This document shows positions 41,852 through 53,935 of a stretch of DNA of 64,000 nucleotides, in pieces. The notes below the pieces were generated by a model, which was not told where the DNA came from, searched no databases, and was given only the letters and a program-made list of their open reading frames with translations. Source of the DNA: Pseudocercospora fijiensis CIRAD86 (Eukaryota; Ascomycota; Dothideomycetes; Mycosphaerellales; Mycosphaerellaceae). A program made the translations under genes and the position numbers. The stretch lies in NCBI RefSeq assembly GCF_000340215.1, contig NW_006921535.1, positions 3,049,323 through 3,113,322 on the forward strand, in the 5' to 3' direction. How positions within the stretch are numbered: the stretch's first letter is position 1; the number at the start of each line of letters is the position of its first letter.

Positions 41852-41878
41852 TTAGGGTTAGGGTTAGGGTTGGGTTAG
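41852..41878 (+). repeat. Interstitial telomere tract (TTAGGG on plus strand)
   Basis: Four and a half TTAGGG units, the last with a dropped base (TTGGG), lie exactly at the junction between unique DNA and the RIP-mutated block. The G-rich strand is the plus strand, as at a right chromosome end. Confidence 0.93.
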
Positions 41879-44800
41879 AGACACTCTATAATAGCGACGG
41901 CGCAGCGTTATAGGTCGCTTTGTATCGCTAGAGCGTATCCTATACCGCTAGTCTAACGAGCCTCGAGCTAATCCTAGATAGACTAGAAGTCTAGTACTAT
42001 TTATAGAGAGTCTATACTTAAAAGATCCTAGTAGATATAATACCTTTAGACTAAACTAGTATTCTATATATAATAAGTAACCTATTATCTAGCTAGTTTC
42101 TAACTATTTCTTCTAGGACTCGGATATTACTAAATAGATAGAAAGAGTACTATATTATCTTTTTAAGTATAACGCTATCCTAGAAGTTAATTATACTATC
42201 TAGGAACTAGTTAAGATAATTAGGTCTACTTAGTAGCTAGATAAATATTTATTATACTATAGTCGAGCTAGGAAAACGATTTACTAACTTATAAGATATA
42301 TATAAGATATATAAATACAGCTACTACCTAACTAAGGCTATATAAGCTTATAGCGACTTCTACCGAAATAACTTATTATTAGCGCTAGTAGTTCGATATA
42401 TTATAGATCTCCTATATAAGACCTTTAGTCTAGGCGAGCCTTAGCTATATAGCTATCCTAGCTATCCTAAGATCGAGCTTATATTACTTAGACTATATAA
42501 CCGTACCGCGGATCTGAAGTATCTCGTACTTACGCGTTATTTTATTACTAAGCGAGGCAATTGCAAAGGCGTAGGTAATAAGAACTACTTCTTATAGAAA
42601 GCGCGGAAAAGCGGAGGCAGCTTCTTAAGGCGCCTAGTATTCTATCCTATAGACGCGCTAAAATGTCTATAGTACGTACGATATATCCTAATATCGTCTT
42701 CGAAGCTTACGTATCGTAGGCATTATTAAGCTCGCGTGCCTATCGTTAAGTAGCTTACTATCGAAGGACATTCCGTATAGGCTATATATCTACTTACGGC
42801 TATAGTAGAACTAGTTAGAATAGAGCCTTTATCTAGCTAGGATCTTAAGACAGCTTTATACTAGCTCTAGGCGAATATAACCGATCGAAAGGTGTGCGTT
42901 ACTAGGCGGTATCGGCGTAATAGAGCAGTAGAAGGGCTTCGGATAGGACTTCTTTCTTCCTTAAAGAATAGATAAGGGCGGCTACTACTCTAAAACCTAC
43001 GTATCTATAGGAGTAATAATACTTGCGCGGCGACTTATCTAAATTAACCTAGATACAAAATTTGCCGATATTATAGAGCTTTGCTTACACAATACGATAC
43101 TAACGTCGATATCCTACGATAGCGAGGGTTTTACTTATAATAATTAGCTTGCCTCTAGTAACGAATCTCTTTCGAAACGCAGCGAGTGTTTTACTATTGT
43201 ATGCTGCCCGCCGAATATATTAAGACTGCTTAGCTAGATTAGAGGCTATATGTAGTCGTGCAACATCGATTATTCGCGACTATCGGCAGTTATAGCTACG
43301 CACCTTTACATTTTAAGCACTTTGCGATTCTCCGTTAGCGGATAGGATGTTTAAATTATTTAGCGTAGGGACTAGCCGTAGAGAGGCGAGATAGACTTAG
43401 AAGTAGAAACGAAGTCTGCTATAGTTATACTTAAATTAAGGGTACCTTAATAGGCGACGACGTTCGAATTGCAACTACTATGTCCTTACGTAGTAAAGGA
43501 GAAGGGCTACCTAAAATTACTACCTAACTAGATTACTTAATATTAGGTCTTTAAGCTATCGATTCCTCTATTACTAAGATAGTTAGCTTCTTGCCTTTTT
43601 ACAAACTAGAACAAAGTGTTATTAGTAAGAGGACCTGTCGTATACTATATTAAAGACGTAGACAACTAATAGGTTAAGGACCATTTTAGAAGCGTAATTA
43701 TTAATCTAGGAAATAGCTTTAAGGAGCGCTAGATTGTTAATAACAAGACTAGGGATAAGTATATAGGCATTACATTGCAGCATAGTACGCGGAATCTGCT
43801 AGACCTTATATCTACGTCCTTGCCTATACTTAATATAGAGCAGCTAAAGGCAACTCTGCCGTATGCTACGCTAGTGTCCGCTTTATATTTTATACTATAC
43901 TACTTTAGATCGAATCGAGGCAGTAGAGGGCATATAAGAGTAGGCCTTAAGTATGCATCTTAAGGGCTAGCCTTACTCCGTAACGCTATATTTCGAGACT
44001 TAAACAATTAAGATTTTTTATATTATCCGACTCTGCCTCTTTACTATGTTTTGCTAGAAGGTTAAGAATACTAAGACCTTAGTTTTTTAAGCCTTATAGA
44101 ACGCGTCGATTAGCCTTCTCTATACCTATTATTATACCGCTTATTAACTAGCCTCTTTAATATATATTATTACGCCTTGTTACCTCTAGAAGTTGCTATT
44201 CTTATCGCTATATCGATAGCGACTAAGTTATAGCGTCTATATCTCGAATACTCGGCTATAGAGCGGGCGTCTCGATCGCGGAAAGCGGCTTCGAAGGACC
44301 TTCCTATATATAAGGAAGCGGTTAAGCGGCGCGAGTCGCCTACTAAGGGTAAGAAGAAGGCGGTCGAGAAGAAGGTAGTCGAGAAGAAGGCAATCGGTAG
44401 AAAGAAGGCAGTCGACGGAAAGAAGAAGATAGCGTAGTAGGAGAAGTTTAGTAATATACCGGCCTTCGAGGTAGCGGCTTAAAAGGACTTCTAGGTTAAC
44501 GATAGCGCTACTACTATAGAAAAGGAAGAAGAAGAAGTTATAGCTAGCGAAGTTAAAGTTAGCGAGTTAATACGCTTAGCTAATACGGTGCTAGCGTAGG
44601 CGCGGCGCCTAGTTAATAGTTAGTAGATAAATAAGGAGGATATTTCTACGGTCTCTTATAACCCTCGTAAGGACCTATAGTATAAGCAAACCTAGCGCCT
44701 TCTTACTAGTAATAATAAGCTCGCTTTCGAGAACTATAACCGTACTAGCGCTAGCACTTAATACGCCGAAGACACGTACTATTAGGCTAACGAAGAAGCG

Positions 44801-45315
44801 TAGAAGAAGTAGCTCTACGTCGGCGACTATATATTAATCGTATCCGCCGCAAAGGTCGCGAAGGGTAACTAGTTTAAGTAGAGTTAGAAGAAGGGTAAGG
44901 TTCCCTTACTATCGCTCTTGCCTAACGGCTACTTCCGCTTAACCTATACTAATTTCTTTTATAGCGGAAGATTACAATAAGGCTCTCGACTACGCTATAG
45001 AATTAATAAATAATGCTAAAGACAAGATTAAGATTAATATCGAGTTTAAGACTACTACTAAAGATGCCGGAGCTAGAGCTATCCTTAAGGTTAGCAAATT
45101 AAAGCCGAATAATTAATAGAATATAGATAGTCTTGCCTTTATTACTAAAGAGCGTAAAGATAGCAACTATACTACCGAGATTCTTGCTAACTATATATAT
45201 ACCCTTCCTAGCTATAAGTACTATAACAACTACTACTATAGGCCTAAAGGATTGCTAGATATCGATCGGTACTATTACTAGCTCTATAGTAAGGCTATAA
45301 AGCTATAGTCTTATA
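41879..45315 (+). repeat. RIP-mutated repeat, left half of the element split by the chromovirus
   Basis: CA and TG are nearly absent. The plus strand shows long stretches that read as protein between RIP-type stops, for example 42480-43960 and a Lys-rich block near 44290-44440 (KKKAVEKKVVEKKAIGRKK-like), followed by 44900-45310. The same frame style resumes at 54228 after the LTR element, so this and 54228-54840 are two halves of one or more older elements. I could not assign a family; some of it could be a recombinase-like or gag-like protein, but no signature is clear. Confidence 0.6.
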
Positions 45316-45607
45316 TATTAGGATATCGTTAGAAGTAAGGATATATAAGACGAGTATTAGGTTATATAGCAATATAATAGCCTCTATCCGTAATACTAGA
45401 ATAATCTTAGGAAATCCGAGAGAGAGGGAAGCGTAGTGCCTCTTTTATCCCTACCGATAGGGGTAAGCGACGTAGCCTTTATAGGCTTAAGCGACGTAGC
45501 CCGCCGGAGGTCCGCCGTCGGACTCCGGTCCGTCGGGAAAAGCTCGGCTTATCGCGACCCCTACGGGAACAGACCGATTCTATTAGCCTACTACCGAGAT
45601 CTTTATA
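45316..45607 (-). repeat. 3' LTR of the chromovirus (left copy)
   Basis: The 292 bases match 53936-54227 across their length. Differences are mainly C/T and G/A. It is the 3' LTR because the element runs on the minus strand. Confidence 0.92.
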
Positions 45608-46119
45608 GGCGCCTCCTCTCTAGGCTAGTGTCCTTAGTAGCCAAACCGCCTACCTACTCCGGTATACGTTATAATATCGGCTAGTATATAAGCTAGATAC
45701 TATCGTAGCCTATAGGCAGCCCGCCTATAATATCTAGGGTCTCGATACCTAAGGCCGGGCTTTCGGGCCGCTCCGCCGCTCTAGCTAGCTAAGCTTTATA
45801 TATAGCGTATAGGCCCCTCTTTCGATATTACCGCTATACGCCTACGCGGCGCGCCTATTAGCTAGGACTCTCCTATTTCCTTATATTTCTATTGCTCTCT
45901 ACTAGTATAGGCGATACGCGTACGGCTTTACAACCCTATTACCGGTCGGGTTGTTTATTTTAGTTACGTAGTTACTAGGTTAGCCGTTATTCCGCTGTCG
46001 CTCTATAGGCAGTAACGCGTAGACTCTTATAATAAGGCGACGCGCTCTCGTTCTATTCTCGTACCTATACCTATATACACTTCGCGATCGCAAGCGCCCC
46101 GCTACTATATTACCCTCTA

Positions 46120-48310
46120 TTTCGCTATAGCCCTAACCTATATTCCCCTATCGACCCGCTTGTTACTAGGAGGAGACTTATAGTATAGCCGGCGCCTATA
46201 TTACGGGCTGTCGCCCTAACGGCCGTAGTAGTTATTAGGAAATTCGTAAGCTAGTAGAGGCCTTATTAGAGGATTCTAACTACTAGTAGCGACCTAAAGA
46301 CCTCGCTACGACCGCGGTAGTTATAGTTATCTCTTATAAGCGCTACGCTAAGTCCCTCGCTAGAGGTACGCTTTATAAGCGCGTAGCTTATCGAGCGTAT
46401 AACAAGTGCTAACGCCTATATAAGGGAGGCTACGAGGAGGTACGTTTTCTCGATACTACTATCGGTCCGCCTACTAACCTCCTATAGTTAGGTCCCGCCT
46501 AGATAGGCTATATTAACTATATCCGTTAGCTCTACCTAGATTATCGTCGCATAGTAGACTATCTTACCGACGGCGTTAATAATACTAATAAGCGCTATAC
46601 TATCGTTCGCGCCTCTCGTCGGGCTACGACTACGGCCTATATACTATTCCTAGCTATACGCACTCTAAACCGTACTATTCGATTAGTCGAGGTAGAGTTA
46701 AACTATAGTAGTCTCGCATAGGGTATTAATATATAGCCGCCTCGTTCTATATAGGATTATTAGAGCCTAGTACTAGCGTAGTAGCTACTCGATTCTAGTA
46801 ATTACCCTTCGTAGCGTACTTTATCGCGCGTCTTAGGCTCTCTCGTAGTATATTCCGCCCTCTGTCTGCCTACGGTAATATTACTAACCTTGTTAGCATC
46901 TATCCGAGTACGCTATACGTACTAACGATCGCCTAGATCGCGCTATTATAAACGAGTAGTAGAACTAACTGCCTAGTACTCTAAGTAAGCGTCGTCCGCG
47001 CTCCGACTAAGGTATGCCTCTTCTATTAGCTATACTTAACGCTACGCTAGTTACTACTAAGCGTACCTACGGCGATATATTTACCGATTCTAAGGACGAA
47101 TACGTTACGTTAGTCTACTGTTCCCGCCGCTATTCCGTAGGCAGTCCTCGTTCTATCCTCCGTATAGGTAGCTCTAGCTCTAGCTCCGGCAATACCGTTC
47201 GCTAGCGCGACGCCCTCGGTAGCGAGTTAACGATTAACCTATCTCCTAAGAAGATGCTATACCGCAATCTTACTAAGGAATTTTAGCGTATACGTAGCGT
47301 AGACTCCTCTAGCGACGAGGAAGATTTAGAAAAGGAGGTAGCTAGCCGTAGTTTGCCTAAGAAGCTTAGTAGTACTAACGACTTGCCTAATATATTTACT
47401 TCTACTCGCTAGCGTCGCGCCTATATACCTATACTATTACCTAAGGCGGAGCGTACTCCGGCCGCTCTTACGGCTATTAAGCGCGCTGCTCTATATAATA
47501 CCGGTAGTCGTACTACTATTTAGTAAGAGATCCGACGTCGCTAGGATAGCGAGGTAGTATTTACTAGTCGTACTAATCCTCCTACCTATATTCGCGGTAC
47601 TAAGATCGCCGCGCTATCGCTACGTAAGTATACTCGCACTTAGCCCGCTAAGGTTTTCTAGGATCCTAACAGTCTCTCTACTTCTAGCGATACCGATAGC
47701 GAGGGCAGCCTACTGTCCGATAGCTCCTATAATCCTATAGCTATATCTAGTAGGCTTAGCTCGCTCTCGCTACCTCTACGTCGCGCTCGTACCCCTCGCT
47801 AGGGCAAGCTATACCGCTATCGCGGTAATAGTAGTATCTAGGAGTTAAGCGATATAGATAAGGACGAGGACCTTACGGAAGTACATACTATACGCTCTAG
47901 TACGCCGCTTCTATATACTCCTCGTCGTAGCTCTATTAGCGACGAAGATAGTAGTATGCTAGTTAATATTAGTACTAGTCGCTCCGTAAGCAGTCTGCCT
48001 ACTATTACTACTCTATAGCAATAGCCTACCCTAGCGACTACTACTATAGGCAGTGCTATTAAGGCTGCCGGCGTTGCTACGTAGGTAGGCCTCGGAGCCT
48101 TCTAGGCGTAGAAGATATTTAAAGGCAATAACTAGCTACGTATATACTTACCTCTATCGCCTTACTAACGGCTCGGGCGCTATAAGGCCCTTTCCTCTAT
48201 ATTAAGGCCTAGTTAAGAGCCTAGATCCTACTATTCTATATAAGATAATAGCTCCGTAGGCGGTCTGCCTACTCGTCGAGCTCTAGTATTCTTATAAACT
48301 TTTAGTTTAA
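46120..48310 (+). pseudogene. Decayed antisense reading frame between chromodomain and 3' LTR
   Basis: Within a 2.7 kb extra region of the chromovirus, the plus strand (opposite to gag-pol) keeps long protein-like stretches. One near 46220-46720 contains EIRKLVEALLEDSNYQQRPK, then SYKRYAKSLARGTLYKRV and RRATTTAYILFLAIRTLNR. A second, at 47220-48310, is Ser/Arg/Asp rich (SSSDEEDLEKEVASRSL, SRLSSLSLPLRRARTP). Stops inside are almost all TAG at places where CAG or TGG codons fit, as RIP would make. No known family was recognised. It may be a captured gene, or a second element without visible ends. Confidence 0.5.
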
Positions 48311-48399
48311 TAGTAGCTAGCTACAGCTACCCTACTATATAGCAATATAATAATTCTATACTTATCCTTTTTTCTTCTTTCCTTTTCTGCGCCTATTAT

Positions 48400-48560
48400 T
48401 CGCTTTCTCCTAATCTTCGAGAAGCTTATCTATATCCTTAAAGTTTTCTTTACCTTCCTAGGTATTATACGTCTCGTTATAGCCCTTCTAGCGTAGGCGA
48501 TACTACGTCTGCCTATCTTAGCTTCTTTTATCGACGATCTTCTCTACCTCCTATACCTTA
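48400..48560 (-). pseudogene. Chromodomain of the chromovirus integrase
   Basis: The minus strand reads, allowing RIP stops, VEKIVDKR...RQT-YRLR-KGYNETYNT-EGKENFKDIDKLLE. This is the chromodomain pattern (YLVKWKGY...NTWEPEENL) that marks chromoviruses and targets integration to heterochromatin in characterised members. Confidence 0.8.
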
Positions 48561-48660
48561 GTACTATCTAGAAGAATCTTAGGCGTAGCTATATTCGCCT
48601 ATTCTTCGCTAGCTCTTTTATAGTAAGGGCGTAATAGGGATATATAGAAGACGTTATAGA

Positions 48661-49052
48661 TAGACCCCGTAGTAGTTCGGTTTGCGAACTATAGAACGTA
48701 TATAGTTTAGTTTCTTAGCGGTACCCCTCCGGTTTGGTTCCGGTTTGGTTTTTTACCCCGCTAGTCTAAGCTAGTTTCCGAGAAAATCCGACTAAACTGC
48801 GACGATATGCGACGATATACGACGACCTCGGATTTAGTCCCGGACGCGATAGGGGCCCTATATTGTATACGCTACACGATTGCATCTGTGTTTCGGGCCA
48901 TTTGGACGTGTTTTAGGATAGGTTTTTGTCCGTAGCCGGCACGTAGCCGGCAAACCGGTCCGTGCACCGGTTGCTTAGCAAACTAAACTAAACCAAACCA
49001 GAATTTCGGCTTAGCAAACCAAACCAACCTAACCCGGACTACTACGGGGTCT
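48661..49052. mobile_element. hAT-type non-autonomous element (392 bases) nested in the chromovirus
   Basis: Ends are perfect 16-base inverted repeats TAGACCCCGTAGTAGT, flanked by a perfect 8-base direct repeat GTTATAGA (48653-48660 and 49053-49060), the size of hAT target duplications. It has many TG and CA dinucleotides, unlike the DNA around it, and no coding capacity. Its inner part has GGTTTGGTT-type motifs near both ends. Confidence 0.88.
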
Positions 49053-51492
49053 AGTTATAGATCTAGTAGGTAGATAGAAGTGCTAGGCGATACGCTTGCG
49101 TTCCGATAGCTTTTTCTACTTAGAAAGGCCCTACGAATCGCATTCCTAGCTTGCGGCTAGGCTAACGCAATTTTAGGTTCTTTATACTTAGTAGGACAAG
49201 GTCGCCCTTCTCTAGCATTAGTATCGTATACCGCCTATTATACGCTTTCTACTAGTAGGCTTGCGCTCGATATAGGTACTCCGTCGCAATCTTACGCGCG
49301 CTTCTTAGCTATTCTATTCTATCCGTTACTACTAGTACCTCCCTCTCTCGCTATACGTCCTCGTATAGTTCCGACTATCTTAGGTATTTACTATTAATAA
49401 TAAAGAAGGGTGTCTCGCCTATGCTAGAATGCTTAGAGTTATTATATACAAATTTAGTAAAAGGTAGTTGCTATACCTAGTCCGTCTACGCTTCGCTAAT
49501 AAAAGAACGTAGGTAACCTTCTAAAGTCTAGTTCTAAACTTCCGTTTAGCTATCGGTTTAAGGATAGTACGTAGTAGACAGCCGTCGCTTTATCTAGCAC
49601 TAATAGCAGAGTTTAGTTTAGAAGCCTAACGTAAACAGCGACCCTCTATCGGTAACAATCCCGTCTAGTATCCTAAATCTCGATATAACTCTTTCGAAGA
49701 AGCATTCCGCAAAGTCTAGCGTCTTCTAGGTTTCCTATATAGGGATATATAACGCTATTTTAGACAGCCTGTCGACAATTACGAGGATGCTATTATATAC
49801 GGAGCCCTTGTATTTCGCTAGCGGCAGCTTAGTAATAAAGTCTAAGCTAATTTCTAACTAGATCTTAGAAGGTACTAGTAAGCTCGCGAGCTTTCCGTAT
49901 AGTAGCTAGCGATTCGCCTTACTCCTCTAATAAATAGGATACGTTTTAACGTATTCCTTAACGTCTCGTTCTATCTCTAGCTAGTATAGTAATCGGTACG
50001 CTAGTACTAAAGTCTTTAGCGCGCCGAAGTAGCCCGCTAGTTTTGAATCGTAGTATATAGATAAGACTTCCTAGCGGACCGATTGTTCCTCTAGAATATA
50101 TAGTCTACCTTTATATCGAAGTAGGCCTTTCTTATTAAATCTCTATTTCTAGAGCCTACTAGTATTCGTTCGCTCCCCCGGCTTATCTCTCTTCTACTAG
50201 ATAAAGTCGTCGCGGCGCTATAGCTAAGCGACGAGGCTAACGAAGGGTTTCGAGACGTCTACTAATATAGTTTCGCTAGCTAGTAGTATCCTAGCGACCG
50301 AGCGTAGTACGTACTATATACATTTAGTAGCACTAGCGAGTTAGGACATCTCGCTCTTAGTTCCCGCCTTCTCTTCGATAGCGGAGCCTAAGATCTCCTT
50401 AGTCGTAGATTCCCTTAGTCTACTAGTTATTATAGCCCGGGCGTAAGTAACGCGAACTGCCTACGGTATTGCTTCGCTATCTACTAGCGACAGTTTTCGC
50501 TAGAGGGTTAGCAATAGTTAGTTTACCGCCTAGTTCTCGGTCTAATAGTCCTATCTCCTTAACGGACCGTCGGCGGGATTATTCTTCCTAGCCTAGTAGT
50601 AAATCTCGAAGTTAAAACCTTTAAGGAATATAGTCTATCGTACTTAACGAGGGTTTAGCCGTTAGACCGTCTAGATAGTTTTAAGATTGTTGTAGTTAGT
50701 AAAGACCTAGACGGGTTTCGCTAGGCTACTAAAGTAGTAACACTAAGTCCTAAAGCAATACACGATTGCGAGGAGTTCTTAGTTATAAGTCTAGTAGTTC
50801 CGTTCTGCCTCGATTATCTTCCTCGAGGTAAACGCTACCGGATACTAAAGGCTATTATCCTAAAGCTAGGAAACGATGCCTAATAGCCCGAAATCTAAGG
50901 CGTCGGTTTCTAAGCGGAGGTCCTTTAATAGGTCGAAGTGTCGTAGCACTAGCGCGGTCGTAAACCGCTCCTTTAGTAGCTTAAAAGCGCCCTACTATCT
51001 AGCTCCCTAATTCTACGGTATATCCTTTTTAAGGAGGTCGGTAATTAGGGCGACTACCTTCGAATACCTATTAATAAAGCGTCGGTAGAAGTTAGCAAAT
51101 CTAAGGAAGGATTGCACTTCCTAAATCGACTTAGGTATTAGCTACTCTATAATAGTAGACACCTTCTCTAGGTCGGTAGCGACCCCCTATCGGTTAATGC
51201 GAAAACCTAGGAACGCGACCTCTTTAGCGGCGAAGATATACTTCTTAATATTATAGAACAAGTCGGCGGCCTATAGGCGGTTAAGGATTCTACGTACAGC
51301 AGCCTAGTAGCTTTCTAGGCTATCGCTATAGGTATAGATTAGGATATCGTCTAGATATACTACGTATATATCGTCTAGTAGGCTAGCTAGAGCGCGGTTT
51401 ATATACGCCTAGAACGTAGCTAGTACGTTAGTTAGGCTAAAAGGCATAACGCGATATTCGAAGTAGCTATACCGCGTACGGAACGCAGTCTT

Positions 51493-51924
51493 CTATTCGT
51501 TACCTTCTCGAATACGGATACGGTAGTACGCGTCCTTTAGGTTTAACGTAGTAAAGTACTTAGCTCCGACTAGTCGGTCTAACGTCTTATCGATAAGAGG
51601 GAGTAGAGTCCTATCTTTAATCGTAATAGAGTTTAATGCCCTATAATCTACGTAAAGGCGTAAGCCTCTATCCTTCTTCGGTACGAATAGGAGTAGAGCG
51701 CTAGCGGGGCTCGTACTATATACGATACGGCCGGTCTTAAGCTCCTTAGCGAGGTATTCTCGGAGGACCTCTAGCTCTCGAGGAGAGAGGATATATAGTA
51801 GTCTATAGGGAGGCTCTTTCCCTTCGACTAACTTAATCGCGTAATTAGTCTCTCTAAAGGAAAGGAGGATGCTCGCGGAGTTTTTATTAAAAACGTCTCG
51901 ATATAATTCGAGCGCGCTAGGCAA
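51493..51924 (-). pseudogene. Reverse transcriptase fragment of the chromovirus
   Basis: This is the longest open stretch in the element, 143 codons. It contains PPYRLLYILSPRELEVLREY, GRIVYSTSPASALLLFVPKKD, LRLYVDYRALNSITIKDR and GAKYFTTLNLKDAYYRIRI, the conserved start of Ty3/gypsy reverse transcriptase. Several Ser/Leu/Tyr positions look like RIP changes of Pro, Gly or His. The YLDD active-site motif lies further on, at about 51340-51365, after stops. Confidence 0.92.
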
Positions 51925-53935
51925 GGTTAGTTTAGTGCCTAGCGTAATATTAAGGATTCGGAACGCTAGCGTACCGCCGTCGGCCCCTAGCCCTAGCTAA
52001 CCTACGTAGTAGATAGTTGCTCCTTTCTTTATCTCTCTCTTTAGGCGCTTTAGCGATATACGTTCGATTTGCTACGCTATAAAGCCCTATATCTAGGTCC
52101 CCGGCCTATTCTAAATATCGATGCCGGTAGACCGTAAGGTATGCCTTCCGAGTAGGAGTTCGACTCCGCTCTAGTCTATACTATATATAAGGACCTTATA
52201 GGTTCTCGCCTAGCCCTTACTATCGGTTATACTAAGCTCTAGCTTATACGTACCGTAGCAGGTTATCTACTAATCCTTTAACTATTACAAGTATAGGAGG
52301 TCTATATTAGTACGAGGCAATTCCTACTCGACTATAAGCCGCTACTATAGGAGGGTTACCTAGGCGCTAGTATCGAGAGTAACTGCGATCTGTTAGCGGT
52401 CTCCTTACGGAGTTTATACCTCGCTAACTGTTTCGATCGCTTCCTCTAATTGTACTAGGATAGGCCCTACCGCTATCGAAGAGGCTACGATAAAGCCTAT
52501 ACTTTTCCCGAGCGGCTAAGCTATTACTTATTAGGGTTGCCGTTCTTTTCTTTATCTTTCTTAGGATAGTCGGGTCGGATATATCCTACCTTATTATAGT
52601 AGTAGTATCGGATCTCTTTATCCTTACTATTCGCCGCTAGGGCGCGAGGTTTAGAGTCCCTCGATCGATCTTTATCTTTACCCTTATCTCTATCTTCTCT
52701 TCTTAGCCTAGACTTTTCCCTAGGCTTAGATTTTTCCCTTAGCTTAGACCTTCCCCGATCTAGGTTCGCTAGCGACGACGCCGGGCGAGAGCGTTAGGGC
52801 TTCTTATCCTTCGTAGCTAGGTTCTTCTTAAGCGTAGTCGCTAGGCGGTATAGCTCCTCCCGATCCTTAGGGATTACGTTATAGTCCGTAACAGCGATAC
52901 GCAGTTCGGGCCGTAGGCGGGAGAAGTAATAGAAGAGAAGTTAATTAGGAGTATAAGGTTCGATCTATTCTTCTAGAGTCTCTATATAGAGGAGAAAGTT
53001 CCTAGAATTTTAACCCTTGCGCTACTTAGTCTTAGCGTACTTCTCGTATACGTCGAGTATATAGGCAATCGGGTTATCTAACTCGTCTAGTAGCTAGTCC
53101 GTAAACTATCGCTAGGTACGGTATTCCCGTAGGAGCTCTAGTAGCTTCTTATTACGAAGCTACTATTTCTACTATAGTTCCTTAGAGGTTCCCTCTAGGA
53201 ACTATATAGCGTAGGTAATCTTAGACCGATCGGAGTCGTAGGTATATAGTACCTAGAGGAAAGCGATCTTATACGCTATATACTATTTATAGTGCTCCTT
53301 TAGGCTTTTACCCTTATATATCGGAGAATCCTTAATAGTTCTCTTAGGTAGTAGCCCGTAATCGGTTAAGGAGGCTATCCGCTTACGGCTATCTATATAG
53401 GGTCCGCCGGCGGTATATAGTATCGGTAGGAGGCGCGACGAGGACGGGATAGCTTCGGATTCTAAGATAGTAGACCTCGAAGGGTCGGCCTAGCGGCCTA
53501 TTTCCTTAGTAAGCTTTTCGTTATCTTTCTCGAGATAAGTAAGCTTCTTTAGTAGGAGCCTCCGTTGCTCTGCCTTTACGTCCGTAAACTAGGTTACTAG
53601 TTATTCGTCGTCGTCGTCGTTACTTCCCTCTATACCTATTAGTACGCGAGCGTCGCTTATAAAGTCGTTTTCTTCGACTTCCTCGACTCTAGGCGTTCCT
53701 TCTAGGAGGGCTCCGCTTATAGTATCGGCCTACGATTCCCTACTACGGAGTTAATCTGCCGGCGACTATTCTCGACTACTCGGCACTTCCGAGAGTAGAG
53801 ACGATTCGCCTAAGTCGCTAGTAGAGCCTATAGGTAGTATTCTACTATCGCTTAGCTATTAAGTCGCTATACGAGTTGTTCTTTTTAAAGGCATATCGGA
53901 CCGCTACCCTTAGTAGAAAGGTTTAAAGATTATTA

